DNA from: Nocardia wallacei
Lineage (GTDB): Bacteria > Actinomycetota > Actinomycetes > Mycobacteriales > Mycobacteriaceae
Direction: 5' to 3'
Length of the DNA stretch: 64,000 bases
NCBI RefSeq assembly: GCF_014466955.1
Contig: NZ_AP023396.1
Coordinates: forward strand, 1,736,001 to 1,800,000
The position numbers were made by a program, and so were the translations under genes. The notes under the pieces are model-generated. The model did no database searches and was not told the origin of the DNA. It saw nothing but the letters and a program-made list of their open reading frames with translations. Shown here piece by piece: positions 26,800 through 35,695 of this stretch; positions within the stretch are counted from its first letter, which is position 1; every line of letters starts with the position of its first letter.

Positions 26800-28016
26800 C
26801 TGCTGGACCAACTGAGAGGGAACTACTCCTCGACGTCTTGCTGACCGATCACGGCTCAGCCGGCCCCTACGAGGCGTTCCGACGCTTGCGCGAGACTCAG
26901 CCCGTGCTTGTCACGCGATCGGGGGTCCTGGTACTGAGTCGCTACGACGACTGCGCAGCTGCGCTCCGTAACCGTAGCCTCGGCAAGGCCGACGAGTCGC
27001 TGGGATTCGGCTTGTCGGAGATTCCCGAAGAGTTGCAACGTCAGGCTATGCATCGATTCCGGCGCACCATGCTGTTCCGCAACCCGCCTGACCACCACCG
27101 GCTGCGTCGGCTGGTCGCTGACGTTTTCACCCCTCGGCACATCGACGAGTTGCGAGGCCGCGTTGTCACGCAGATCCGTGATCTGATCGATGTCATCGAG
27201 GACCAGGGTTCCGCCGATATCATCAGCGATCTCGCCCTCCCGCTGCCCGTGAATGTAATAGGCGATCTTCTTGGAGTGCCAGTGACCGATCGAGCCGTGG
27301 CCGCTCCTCTGGTACGCGCCCTGGTCGCCTCGCTCGAGCCCAGCGCGGACGCCGCGGCGCTGACTGCCGCGTGTGAAGCGGAAGACCAACTCGCAACGTA
27401 CTTCACAGACCTCCTGGCGGCCAAACGCGCCCACCCGGACGACGACCTGCTCAGCCGTCTCGCCGTGGCGCATGGCGACGACGTCTTGGACGACGACGAA
27501 TGCGTTGGCACCGCGATACTGTTGTTCGCGGCAGGGTTCGAAACCACCACAAACCTCATCGGTAACGGCGTTGCTGCACTGCTCGCCCATCCCAGCCAAA
27601 TGGACCTATTGCGGGCCAGGCCCGATCTGGCGAGCAACGCCGTCGAAGAATTGTTGCGTTACGACTCGCCGGTCCAGACCAATGGGCGCACGGTGCTCGA
27701 GCCAACACGGGTGGCAGGAGTCGACCTGGATCCTGGCCAGGTTGTATTGACCTTGCTCGGGGCGGCCAACCGAGACCCGGACCGATTCTGCGACCCCGAT
27801 AGCCTCGATATCACCCGAACCGGGACCCCGCCGCTATCGTTCGGTGCCGGCATTCACTTTTGTCTTGGCGCGCCGTTGGCGCGGCTCGAAGGAGCCGTAC
27901 TGTTCCCACTCCTCACGGCGCGTTTTCCCGGTCTTAGGCTCGTCGAACAACCTCGCTGGCGTACGGGGTTGTCCTTTCGCGGGCTGTCGAGTCTGAAGGT
28001 GGTCACCGGATGCTGA
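26796..28016 (+). CDS. Cytochrome P450
   Basis: The 406-residue soluble bacterial P450 has the I-helix oxygen-binding motif FAAGFETTTNL, the ExxR motif (EELLR) and the haem loop FGAGIHFCLGAPLARLEG. It starts with GTG, five bases after GGAGG. Its 3' end overlaps the next gene by seven bases. No ferredoxin gene is adjacent, so electrons must come from elsewhere. The reaction is unknown; neighbours with acyl-thioester chemistry suggest oxidation of an acyl or peptide-like metabolite. Confidence 0.93.
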   Translation: MTAGPTERELLLDVLLTDHGSAGPYEAFRRLRETQPVLVTRSGVLVLSRYDDCAAALRNRSLGKADESLGFGLSEIPEELQRQAMHRFRRTMLFRNPPDHHRLRRLVADVFTPRHIDELRGRVVTQIRDLIDVIEDQGSADIISDLALPLPVNVIGDLLGVPVTDRAVAAPLVRALVASLEPSADAAALTAACEAEDQLATYFTDLLAAKRAHPDDDLLSRLAVAHGDDVLDDDECVGTAILLFAAGFETTTNLIGNGVAALLAHPSQMDLLRARPDLASNAVEELLRYDSPVQTNGRTVLEPTRVAGVDLDPGQVVLTLLGAANRDPDRFCDPDSLDITRTGTPPLSFGAGIHFCLGAPLARLEGAVLFPLLTARFPGLRLVEQPRWRTGLSFRGLSSLKVVTGC

Positions 28017-29050
28017 TCCAGCCTTACCCGCACCTGAAGGGCGGCCATTGTGGTTCGGGTGCGTTGCGCGATCTTATGTCCTGGGCCGGGCTTGGCTGGG
28101 ACGGCGAGCTGAGCGAAGGACTCGTGTTCACACTCGGCGGCGCACTCGATTTCGCTTACCTGCGCGCCGATGCGATCAATCCTCCGATCTACCTGGTGGG
28201 GCGTGGTGGGGATTTGGAGGTCGACCTGTTGAGGCGCCTCGGTGCGAAGACCGAACTACGTCAGACCGAGGATCCCGACCTCGGTTGGAAATGGGTGAGG
28301 ACCGAACTGGACTCCGGACGGCCCGTCATGGTCTGGGCCGACATCGCTGAACTCCCATACCTGCGGGTACGACTGCGCATGAGCCGCCACGACATCGTTA
28401 TCGTCGGCTATGATGACGAGGCTCGCGACGCGTATATCGTCGACAACGACCGCGATGAGATCCAGACGGTGTCGTATGACGCATTGGCACGGGCACGAGC
28501 CTCCACGGGGTTCCCGACACCCACACGCCACGCCACGTACATAGTCGATTGGCCGTCCGACGTGCCTGACCTCCCGTCCATGGCTGCCGCAGCGCTCGAA
28601 CAATCGGCGGCAACCCTGAAACATGGGGGCCCCAGTTCGATTGCCGCGCCGGCCTCGAACGGTGTCTCCGGCACCGGGCTCGACGGCGTTCGCCGCTTCG
28701 CTGAAGACGTCTCCCGTTGGCCCGACATCTTCGGAAACGAAGACCTCGAGGCTGTGCTCAGGTCACTCGCTGCCTTCATCGAAAAAGCGGGTACCGGAGG
28801 CGGTCTGTTTCGACGCCTCATCGCTCAAGGGTGCGTCGATCTCGCCGATTACACGCGCAATCCGAAGGTTCACGCGGCCGCACGCGCAGCACGGCTGGCC
28901 GCACAGTCTTGGACGAGGCTCGCCCATATCGCCGTCTCCGATGAAACCCCATCGCGACGCTCGGTTCAGGTAGCCCGGCATGCCGCCGTGCTGCCAGAGT
29001 TGGAGGAAACCTTGGCAGATCTTCTCGCCGCCGCCGCCAACTCACTCTGA
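28010..29050 (+). CDS. BtrH-like protein (BtrH N-terminal and DUF4872-like)
   Basis: The 346-residue product has a papain-like start with HCGSGALRDLMSWAGL near residue 13, a histidine in RHDIVIVGYDDE near residue 128 and a following aspartate. This is the layout of the BtrH N-terminal domain, an acyltransferase-type fold that moves an acyl group from a carrier protein in butirosin biosynthesis. The C-terminal half is helical, as in DUF4872 proteins. No membrane segment is seen. With the overlapping P450 and thioesterase it suggests a small uncharacterised biosynthetic or resistance cluster. Family placement is from motif memory only. Confidence 0.75.
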   Translation: MLIQPYPHLKGGHCGSGALRDLMSWAGLGWDGELSEGLVFTLGGALDFAYLRADAINPPIYLVGRGGDLEVDLLRRLGAKTELRQTEDPDLGWKWVRTELDSGRPVMVWADIAELPYLRVRLRMSRHDIVIVGYDDEARDAYIVDNDRDEIQTVSYDALARARASTGFPTPTRHATYIVDWPSDVPDLPSMAAAALEQSAATLKHGGPSSIAAPASNGVSGTGLDGVRRFAEDVSRWPDIFGNEDLEAVLRSLAAFIEKAGTGGGLFRRLIAQGCVDLADYTRNPKVHAAARAARLAAQSWTRLAHIAVSDETPSRRSVQVARHAAVLPELEETLADLLAAAANSL

Positions 29051-29217
29051 ACCAGCTTGTCTGCAGACAGGTACATCCGCTACGGCTTCGAGACCGGTGG
29101 TGAAGTGCGCCTGTGGGGGATGGGGTAGCCCCAGGCGGTGGCCCGGGACCGGGCCGACGACGTGAACCGTCCTGGACTGGCTGGAGACTCCTGATTTAGC
29201 AAGGGAGACTGTCAGCC

Positions 29218-29541
29218 ATGGCGGCACCACGGAAGTTCGACGAGGAAACCCGCGCTCGGGCGGTGAGGATGTATCAGGATCGGATCCGCGAGCACGGTGA
29301 CTCGATGGCCGGTGCGCGCCGGCATGTCGGTGCGCTGCTGGATATCAACCCGGCGACTCTGCGGAACTGGGTCACCCGCGCCGAGCAGGGCGAGACCGGG
29401 CCGGCGGCCGCGGCGGAATCGGAGTATGCGGAGTTGAGGGCTCTGCGGCGTGAAGTAGTCGAATTGCGCAGGGCGAACGAGCTTTTGCGGACAGCGAGTG
29501 CGTTTTTCGCGGCGGCGGAGGTCGACCGCCGACTGCGGTGA
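29218..29541 (+). CDS. IS3-family transposase OrfA
   Basis: This 107-residue protein is the HTH subunit of the IS3 transposase. It has an N-terminal helix-turn-helix (RRHVGALLDINPATLRNWV) and a C-terminal coiled coil (RRANELLRTASAFFAAAEV). It overlaps orfB by four bases in the minus-one frame, as expected for programmed frameshifting. The sequence looks intact. Confidence 0.92.
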   Translation: MAAPRKFDEETRARAVRMYQDRIREHGDSMAGARRHVGALLDINPATLRNWVTRAEQGETGPAAAAESEYAELRALRREVVELRRANELLRTASAFFAAAEVDRRLR

Positions 29542-30464
29542 TCGTCGACTACATCGACGACCACAAGGGTTGCTTCGGGGTTGACCCGATCTGCCGCGTG
29601 CTGACCGAGCACGGGCTCAAGATCGCCCCGTCCACCTACTATGCCGCCAAACAGTGCGGTATCAGCGACGCCACCTGGGCCGATGCTCACACCGCGAACG
29701 TGTCGTTCGACCTGTGGAGCGCGAATCGGGGCCTGTACGGGGTGCGCAAACTCTGGCACACCGCCCGCCGCGCCGGTCACAATATCGGCCGCGACCAGGT
29801 AGCGCGGCTGATGCGGCTGACCGGGATAGACGGGGTTGTGCGCGGGTGACGGACCACGAGAACCACCGAACCCGGGCCCGCGTCGACGCCGCGGCATCCG
29901 GACCTGATCGGGCGCGCCTGGTCGACGCCGATGCGTCCAGATCAATGGCGGGTTGCCGATTTCACCTACTGCTGGACTCTGGCCGGGTTCTGTTACACCG
30001 CGTTCTGCGTGGACGTGTATTCGCGACGGATCTTGGGCTGGCGGGTTATGTCGTCGAAGACGACACCGTTGGTTATCTCGGTGCTCGAACAGGCGTTGTT
30101 CACCCGCCGTAGAACCGCTTTCCGTTTCACCGCAACAGGATTGATACATCATTCCGATGCGGGGTCGCAATATACGTCGCTGGCCTTCACCGAGGCATTA
30201 CGGGATTCGGGAATCGCCGGATCCATAGGCAGCGTGGGAGATGCGCTCGATAACGCGCTCATGGAATCGGCGATCGGGCTCTACAAAACCGAGTTGATCG
30301 ACCGGCACACCACGTTCTCGGGGCGGGCCGAGCTCGAACGGGAAACCGCATCATGGGTGCACTGGTACAACACCCAACGGCTACATTCCGCGATCGGATA
30401 CCGGCCACCGGTCGAATACGAACACCTCTACCATCAACAGACCATCTCGGCCGAGGTGGCCTGA
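29538..30464 (+). pseudogene. IS3-family transposase OrfB with in-frame UGA
   Basis: OrfB reads from 29538 to 30464 in one frame except for a single TGA at 29847-29849, after the HTH_21 part (RLMRLTGIDGVVRG). Downstream the frame is intact and carries the DDE catalytic residues: first Asp in WRVADFTY, second in LIHHSDAGSQYTS, Glu in DNALMESAIGLYKTE. A CGA-to-TGA change would explain the stop. The element is probably inactive unless the stop is read through. Confidence 0.88.
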
Positions 30465-30496
30465 ACTAGGGTCTCCACCGCATCCAGGACGGTTCA

Positions 30497-30877
30497 AGGC
30501 GACGCGACCTGCGCGGCGAATTCGTCGAACGTGGCGATCTGGTCGCCCAGCGCGTTGGGCGTCTGCCACCCGAGGCCGGGGTAGGACCCACCGGCGAGGG
30601 CATACCCGTCAGCGAGCAGTATGCTGCTCACCTCGGCCGAGTTGGCGTTCTGGGCGGGGTTCGACGGTCCGGGGTTGTAGCCATGGGAGAAGAGCAGCAC
30701 GGTGCCGTTCCAGTTGGCCGGCACCTCGAACAGATAGGTGGATCCGTCGGGCAGTGTGCCGGTGATCTTGCGGGCAGCACCGTCCGCCGTTTCAGCGCAT
30801 CCGACGTTACTGCCGGCGAGTGCCGCAACTGTGATGGCGGCCGCAGCCGCGATAAGAAACTTCTTCTTGGTGCGCAT
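30497..30877 (-). pseudogene. Secreted alpha/beta-hydrolase, truncated by IS3
   Basis: The frame starts MRTKKKFLIAAAAAITVAAL, a signal peptide, with a cysteine at about residue 27 that could be lipidated. It continues with VPANWNGTVLLFSHGYNPG, an oxyanion-loop region of alpha/beta-hydrolases. It stops three bases inside the IS end after about 127 codons, before any nucleophile elbow, so the catalytic domain is missing. It follows the broken MFS gene on the same strand. Confidence 0.75.
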
Positions 30878-30879
30878 CA

Positions 30880-32512
30880 GGAACAGACCTTGCTTTCTCT
30901 GAACTATGAGGGATATGGGTTGCCGGCCTCGCCGGCGGCAGGGGGAGAGAAAGTGCTGCCAGGACGAGATTCAGGAGCGCTGCACCCGCGGCGATCAGGA
31001 ATGAGATGCGGAAGCCGTCCAGCGTGGGTATCTCGGTGTTCTCTACGTGTTGAGCCGTGCCGGCGAGGACCACGCCGACGACGGCGCTGGACATCGCCGT
31101 GCCGATGGCGCGCATCAGTGAGTTCAGTCCGTTGGCCGCGCCCGATTCCGACGGGTCGACGGCGCCGAGGATGAGGGCGGGCATTGCCGCGTAGGCGGTG
31201 CCGACGCCGCTGCCCGCGAGGACGGCGACGATCACGATCTGCCACACCGCACCCAGCAGCATGGTGCCCGCGAGATATGCGACGGCGAGCAGTGCGAGCC
31301 CTGTCATCAGGGTGACCTTCGGCCCGCGCGCGGCCGAGAGCCGGGCGGCGAGCGGGGCGGCGATCATCATCGCGAGACCCATATGGGCAGCGCAGAGGCC
31401 GGTGACGATCATGGACATCCCCAACCCGTACCCGGTGGACTCGGGAAGCTGCAGTAGTTGCGGCAGGACGAGTGTCACCGCGAAGAACGCGAGGCCGGCG
31501 GTGATCGCGGCCAGGTTGGTCAGGAGGACCTGGCGGCGCGACGCCGTGCGCAGGTTCAGCAGCGGGTGCTCGGTGCGCAGTTCGAAGAGGACCCACAGCG
31601 CGAAGATCACGACGGTGGCGGCGAAGAGTCCGAGCGTGGTGGTGCTTGTCCAGCCCCAGTCGGCGCCCTTGGAGATGGGCAGCAGCAGGGCGACGAGGCC
31701 GAGGGCGAGTCCGAGCGCGCCGATCACGTCGAAGCGGCCGGGGGCGCGCTGCGCGCTCTCGGGGACGACGGCGAAGATCGTTGCCATGGCTGCCGCGCCG
31801 AGGGTGGCGGCGCCGAAGAACAGCCAGTGCCAGTCGAGGTTCTGGGCGACGACCGCGGCCAGCGGTATGGCGAGCGCGCCCCCGACGCCGAGCGAGCTGC
31901 TTATCAGGCGCCATTGCCGATCCGTGCCGTTCGGGCGGTAATTCGTCCCGGATGATGCCGATGCCTAGCGGGATGGCGCCCAATGCGAAGCCCTGTATGG
32001 CGCGGCCCAGGACCATCGGCACGAGGTCGGAGGTGAATCCGGAGATCAGCGAGCCCCAGCACCATCAGTGCGAGGCTGACGAGGACGAAGCGGCGCTTGC
32101 CGTAGAGGTCGCCGAGGCGTCCCATGACCGGAGTGGCGACGGCGCTGGACAGCAGGGTCGCGGTGATCACCCAGGCGGCGTTGGACGTTGTGGTGTCCAG
32201 CAGTCGGGGGAGGTCGGCGATGACGGGGACGAGTAGTGTCTGCATGACGGCGACGACGATGCCGCTGAAGGCGAGGACGGGGACGAGCCCGCTCGCTGTG
32301 GGAGTTGTGGCGGCGGGGGAGGCCGATATGGCCGATGTGGACACCGCGGCGGCGCCCTGGGGCGGTTCGTCACTACGGAAGGTGCCATGGTCGGTGGCCA
32401 GCGGAGCGTGAACCATGCGGGGGTCCTCCCGGGGCGGCGCGAATGGTCCGCCGTGCTGCGCCTGGTCGCTGCCGGAAGTGACGTCGGGAAATTGGGCGAA
32501 TGAGCGTTTCAT
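30880..32512 (-). pseudogene. MFS drug exporter with two single-base insertions
   Basis: From ATG 32512 the frame encodes VMQTLLVPVIADLP and GRLGDLYGKRRFVLVSLALM, the MFS loop signature. It is then shifted by an extra base in a C-run (plus strand) at about 32054-32057. The next frame (PMVLGRAIQGFALGAIPLGI) is shifted again at about 31910, and the third frame carries the remaining membrane helices to about 30880. Corrected, it is a DHA2-type exporter. It lies behind the FMN monooxygenase on the same strand. The two lesions may be real decay or assembly errors. Confidence 0.8.
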
Positions 32513-32675
32513 GGTTGGTTTCCTTGCTGCCGGCCCCGATGAAGGTCGCGGGAGATGTGTTCTGTGGCGTCCTGTGGTCAGGCGGCCCGCGTGGTGTGCG
32601 TACCGAAGGAGCGCTCGTGGGTAGATGAGGGGCCACGGGCCGTCCGCGCCCGCCTCGCCGGTGGGGTGGTCATGC

Positions 32676-34010
32676 TCAGGCCGGCTCGGTGAGGCGCGGG
32701 TCGAGGCCGTATTGCGCGTGGGCGCCGAGGTTCTCGCGCAGGGTGGATCCTTCGTAGTCCTCGTGGAACAGGCCACGTTCCTGCAGGATCGGGACGACCT
32801 GGTCGACGAAGGCGTCGAAGCCGTCGTGGAAGGCGTCGAGGGCGATCGAGAAGCCGTCACAGGCCCCGGCCTCGAACCACTCCTGCATGTGCTCGGCCAC
32901 GTCGGTGGCGGTACCGGCGACCACGGGGTGATAGTCGATCACACCGTGGGCGATGACATCGCGCAGCGTCCAGCCTTCCCGGGCCACTTCCAGGGCGCGG
33001 CCGGAGCGCGGGTCGCGCGGACTGGGCACCGCGGCGGCCAGCTGCTGCACGGTGAGCGGCTGGTCGAGTTGTTCGGGGCCGAGCCGGAGGCCGATCATGG
33101 CCCCGAGATAACGGACGCGCTGGTCCAGGTCGACGACCTCGTCCAGGAAGCGTCGTCGCTCCAGAGCGGCAGCGCGGGAGCCGGCGATGGTCGGCATGAA
33201 GCCGGCGAGCATTTTCACCTCGTCCGGGTCGCGTCCGGCGCGCTCGGCGGCGTCCCGCAGGGCCTGGCGCTGAGCCCGGGCATCCTCGATGCTGTACGGG
33301 TTGGCGTACACGCCACTGGCGTAGCGGCCCGCGATCTCGAGGCCGTAACCGCCGCCGCCCGCCTGGAAGATGACCGGCTGACCCTGTTCGGACGGGGGGA
33401 TGGGCAGCGGGCCGCGGGAGGCGACGTGGCGGCCCCGCAGGTTGACCGGCCGGATCCTGTCCATATCGGCGTAACGCTTGTTCTCGACGTCGAGCAGCAA
33501 GGCGTCCTTCTCCCAGCTGCCCCACAACGCCTGCACGATCTGGATGACCTCGTGGGCGCGCTCGTACTTCTCCGCGCGCGGCGGGACCTCGCTGCCGAAG
33601 TTCGCCGCGGCAGCGGGATCGGAGGTGGTCACCGCGTTCCAGCCGGCTCGGCCGTGGCTGATCACATCCAAGGCCTTGAACTGGCGGGCGAGGTTGTAGG
33701 GCTCGTTGAAAGTGGTGGAGGCGGTGGTGACCAGGCCGATCCGCTCGGTCTCCCGCGCGAGGACGGTCAGCAGCAGCAGCGGCTCGATCGCCTGGCGCGG
33801 TGCGTGGTGGGTGAGGTCCATATCCAGGACCGGGGTGTCGGCAATGAACAACAGTTGCACCTTGCCGCGTTCGGCGGCCTGCGCGTAGCGGACGAACTGG
33901 TCCATGTCCGTGTAGCTGTTCAGGTTCGCACCCGGCAGCCGCCAGGCCCCGGGCTCGGCCCCGTAGCCGCCGCTGAACTGCATGCCCAGGATCATCTGCC
34001 GGCTTGTCAT
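32676..34010 (-). CDS. NtaA/SnaA/DszA-family FMN-dependent monooxygenase
   Basis: The 444-residue protein belongs to the bacterial luciferase-like group that uses reduced FMN from a partner reductase. Characteristic segments are HAPRQAIEPLLLLTVLARET, LGLVTTAST-like wording near residue 94, GRAGWNAVTTSDPAAAANFG and the FMN-phosphate region QPVIFQAGGGGYGLEIAG. It would oxygenate a chelator, sulfur compound or other xenobiotic. AGAAAGG lies about 13 bases before the ATG. Its upstream region is interrupted by an IS110 element that separates it from an operator-bearing promoter at 35505-35560. Confidence 0.92.
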   Translation of the reverse strand: MTSRQMILGMQFSGGYGAEPGAWRLPGANLNSYTDMDQFVRYAQAAERGKVQLLFIADTPVLDMDLTHHAPRQAIEPLLLLTVLARETERIGLVTTASTTFNEPYNLARQFKALDVISHGRAGWNAVTTSDPAAAANFGSEVPPRAEKYERAHEVIQIVQALWGSWEKDALLLDVENKRYADMDRIRPVNLRGRHVASRGPLPIPPSEQGQPVIFQAGGGGYGLEIAGRYASGVYANPYSIEDARAQRQALRDAAERAGRDPDEVKMLAGFMPTIAGSRAAALERRRFLDEVVDLDQRVRYLGAMIGLRLGPEQLDQPLTVQQLAAAVPSPRDPRSGRALEVAREGWTLRDVIAHGVIDYHPVVAGTATDVAEHMQEWFEAGACDGFSIALDAFHDGFDAFVDQVVPILQERGLFHEDYEGSTLRENLGAHAQYGLDPRLTEPA

Positions 34011-34024
34011 GGTTGCCCTACCTT

Positions 34025-34242
34025 TCTGAGTAGGTCGTAGGGGCGGGTCGTAAAGTCCCTGAGGCCCAGGGGAATCGGGTGTGGCTTACATGGTTGTGCC
34101 GCGTGTGGCTCCAGGAGCTTGGCCGCCCGGTTCCCCGTGACGACCCGGCCGCATATTGGGATGTGCGAGCGAATCGCTGTGTAGGGCAACGTCGGCGCGG
34201 TCGTCTGTGGCGTGAGGTTCCAACGAGCTGATGGAGGCGGGC
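34025..34242 (+). ncRNA. Candidate IS110 bridge RNA region
   Basis: In the IS110 subgroup the long non-coding left end is transcribed as a bridge RNA that pairs with donor and target DNA. This 215-base leader has no open frame of note and contains several potential hairpins, for example around 34125-34172 (GGCCG ... CGGCC). No loop has been matched to target sequence here, so the call rests on family knowledge and position. Confidence 0.35.
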
Positions 34243-35433
34243 ATGGCCCAGATCTGGGCTGGTGTGGACATCGGGAAGACCGGCCACCATTGCGTGGTCA
34301 TCAACACCGACGGCAAACGACTGCTGTCGCGGCGAATAGCCAACGATGAACCCGAGCTGGTAAAACTCATCGACGAGGTTCGGGAGCTGGGCCAGGACAC
34401 GGTCTGGGCGGTGGACCTGCCCGATGGCGGTGCGGCGCTGCTGATCGGGCTGCTGGTCGAACGCGATCAGCAGCTGCTGTATATCCCCGGCCGAACGCTG
34501 AACCGGGTCGCCGGCGGCTACCGGGGCGAAGGCAAGACCGACGCCCGCGACGCCGCGATCATCGCTGATCAAGCACGGATGCGCCGCGATCTGCATCCGC
34601 TGCGCCCCGGTGACGAAGTCACCATCGAGCTGAAGCTGCTCACCACCCGCCGCGCTGACCTGGTGGCCGACCGAACCCGCGCGATCAACCGGCTGCGTGG
34701 CCTGCTCAGCGGGATCTTTCCCGCGTTGGACCGCGCGTTCGACAACCTCACCCTGGTCGGACCGCTGACTCTGCTGACCGGCTATCAAACCCCTGCCGCT
34801 CTGCGCAGAACAGGTGCGTCCCGACTCGAAACCTGGTTGTCGACCAGAAAAGTGAGAAATCCCGGCAAGGTCGCCGCCGCAGCGATCGAGGCCGCGGCCC
34901 GCCAGCACACCCGCTTGCCCGGCGAAGCGCTGACCGCGTCGATGGTCGCGGCGCTGGCCGAGGAGGTGATGGCCCTCAACGAGCGAATCAAAGAAGCCGA
35001 CAAGCTCATCGAGGGCCGATTTCACCGCCACGAACTCGCCGAAGTGATCATCAGCCTGCCCGGCATCGGCACCTTGCTCGGCGCGGAATTCCTCGCTGCC
35101 ACCGGCGGTGACATGGACTACTTCGGGACCCCGGACCGACTCGCCGGATTTGCCGGGCTCGCACCCGCTGCCTGGGATTCCGGTCGAATACGCGGAAACC
35201 TGCACCGCCCCAAGCGATATCACCGCGGACTCAACCGTGTCTTCTACCAGTCGGCGATGATCTCGATCAGCTGCAGCCCCGAATCGCGCACCTACGACAG
35301 GAAACGCGGCGAGGGCAAAAAACACACCCAAGCCGTCCTCGCCCTGGTCCGCCGCCGCGTCAACGTGCTGTGGGCACTCATCCGCGAGAAACGGCCCTAC
35401 CAACCGCTGCCACCCGTCGCGGTGGCAGCCTGA
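34243..35433 (+). CDS. IS110-family transposase
   Basis: The 396-residue recombinase has the N-terminal DEDD catalytic domain (WAGVDIGKTGHHCVVI, GEGKTDARDAAIIADQAR) and the C-terminal transposase_20 region (ISLPGIGTLLGAEFLAATG). The catalytic serine region is in ISCSPESRTYD. ATG 34243 is preferred with GGAGG five bases ahead; the frame also has ATG 34231. The frame is intact and could be active. These enzymes use a bridge RNA for target choice and leave no target duplications. Confidence 0.95.
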   Translation: MAQIWAGVDIGKTGHHCVVINTDGKRLLSRRIANDEPELVKLIDEVRELGQDTVWAVDLPDGGAALLIGLLVERDQQLLYIPGRTLNRVAGGYRGEGKTDARDAAIIADQARMRRDLHPLRPGDEVTIELKLLTTRRADLVADRTRAINRLRGLLSGIFPALDRAFDNLTLVGPLTLLTGYQTPAALRRTGASRLETWLSTRKVRNPGKVAAAAIEAAARQHTRLPGEALTASMVAALAEEVMALNERIKEADKLIEGRFHRHELAEVIISLPGIGTLLGAEFLAATGGDMDYFGTPDRLAGFAGLAPAAWDSGRIRGNLHRPKRYHRGLNRVFYQSAMISISCSPESRTYDRKRGEGKKHTQAVLALVRRRVNVLWALIREKRPYQPLPPVAVAA

Positions 35434-35504
35434 TCCCGTCATCGGAAATCAACTTCCGAGGTTGACAACTTCATTGGGAAGCTCCTCCCAACGAGGCAAT
35501 GGAA

Positions 35505-35560
35505 ACGGAGGGTGCCTCCGTGGACTCCCAAGAATACGGAGGCAGCCTCCGAATTGTCAA
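35505..35560 (-). promoter_or_regulatory. TetR-type repressible promoter facing the FMN-monooxygenase operon
   Basis: On the minus strand TTGACA (35560-35555) is followed by an 18-base spacer and TATTCT (35536-35531). A near-perfect palindrome ACGGAGGCAGCCTCCGA (35536-35552) fills the spacer. A second, perfect one, ACGGAGGGTGCCTCCGT (35505-35521), lies downstream with centres 31 bases apart, three helical turns. Related palindromes lie upstream of the TetR gene at 37726-38319. The promoter points to the monooxygenase/MFS genes, now beyond the IS110. Confidence 0.75.
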
Positions 35561-35695
35561 GTGGTGCGATCTGCCGGCGGGAGGAACCCGAGACGGATGC
35601 CGCGCGTGTGGACCGAAGTGAGCGCGGGCTCCGGATCCGGGCCGGCCGTGTGGCGGCCCGGATCCACGCGCCGGGGGCATCTGTGGGCTGACGGA
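35561..35695. other. Intergenic, nothing recognised
   Basis: A GC-rich spacer lies between the repressible promoter and the end of the nitroreductase gene. I see no gene or clear hairpin. Confidence 0.4.

Larger units (their letters stand above)
29163..30496 (+). mobile_element. IS3-family insertion sequence with interrupted orfB
   Basis: The element is about 1,334 bp. The left end begins TGAACCGTCCTGGA at 29163, and the right end read on the other strand begins with the same 14 bases at 30496; similarity continues inward (GTGGAGAC). Flanking triplets are ACG and AGG, so no clear target duplication. The right end truncates a secreted hydrolase gene. Confidence 0.88.
34025..35470 (+). mobile_element. 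IS110-family element (ends approximate)
   Basis: The limits are estimates because IS110 elements lack clear terminal repeats. About 215 bases lie before the transposase start and about 40 after its stop, which matches the IS110 subgroup rather than IS1111. The left edge is just ahead of the monooxygenase start. The right edge is near 35470, next to an interrupted-looking start (SD GGGAGGAG with ATG at 35474 on the minus strand). Confidence 0.65.

Noticed and set aside
32625..34040. 471-codon plus-strand frame opposite the FMN monooxygenase
   Set aside because: High GC gives long antisense frames; the minus strand carries a clear luciferase-like protein, while this frame has no motif.
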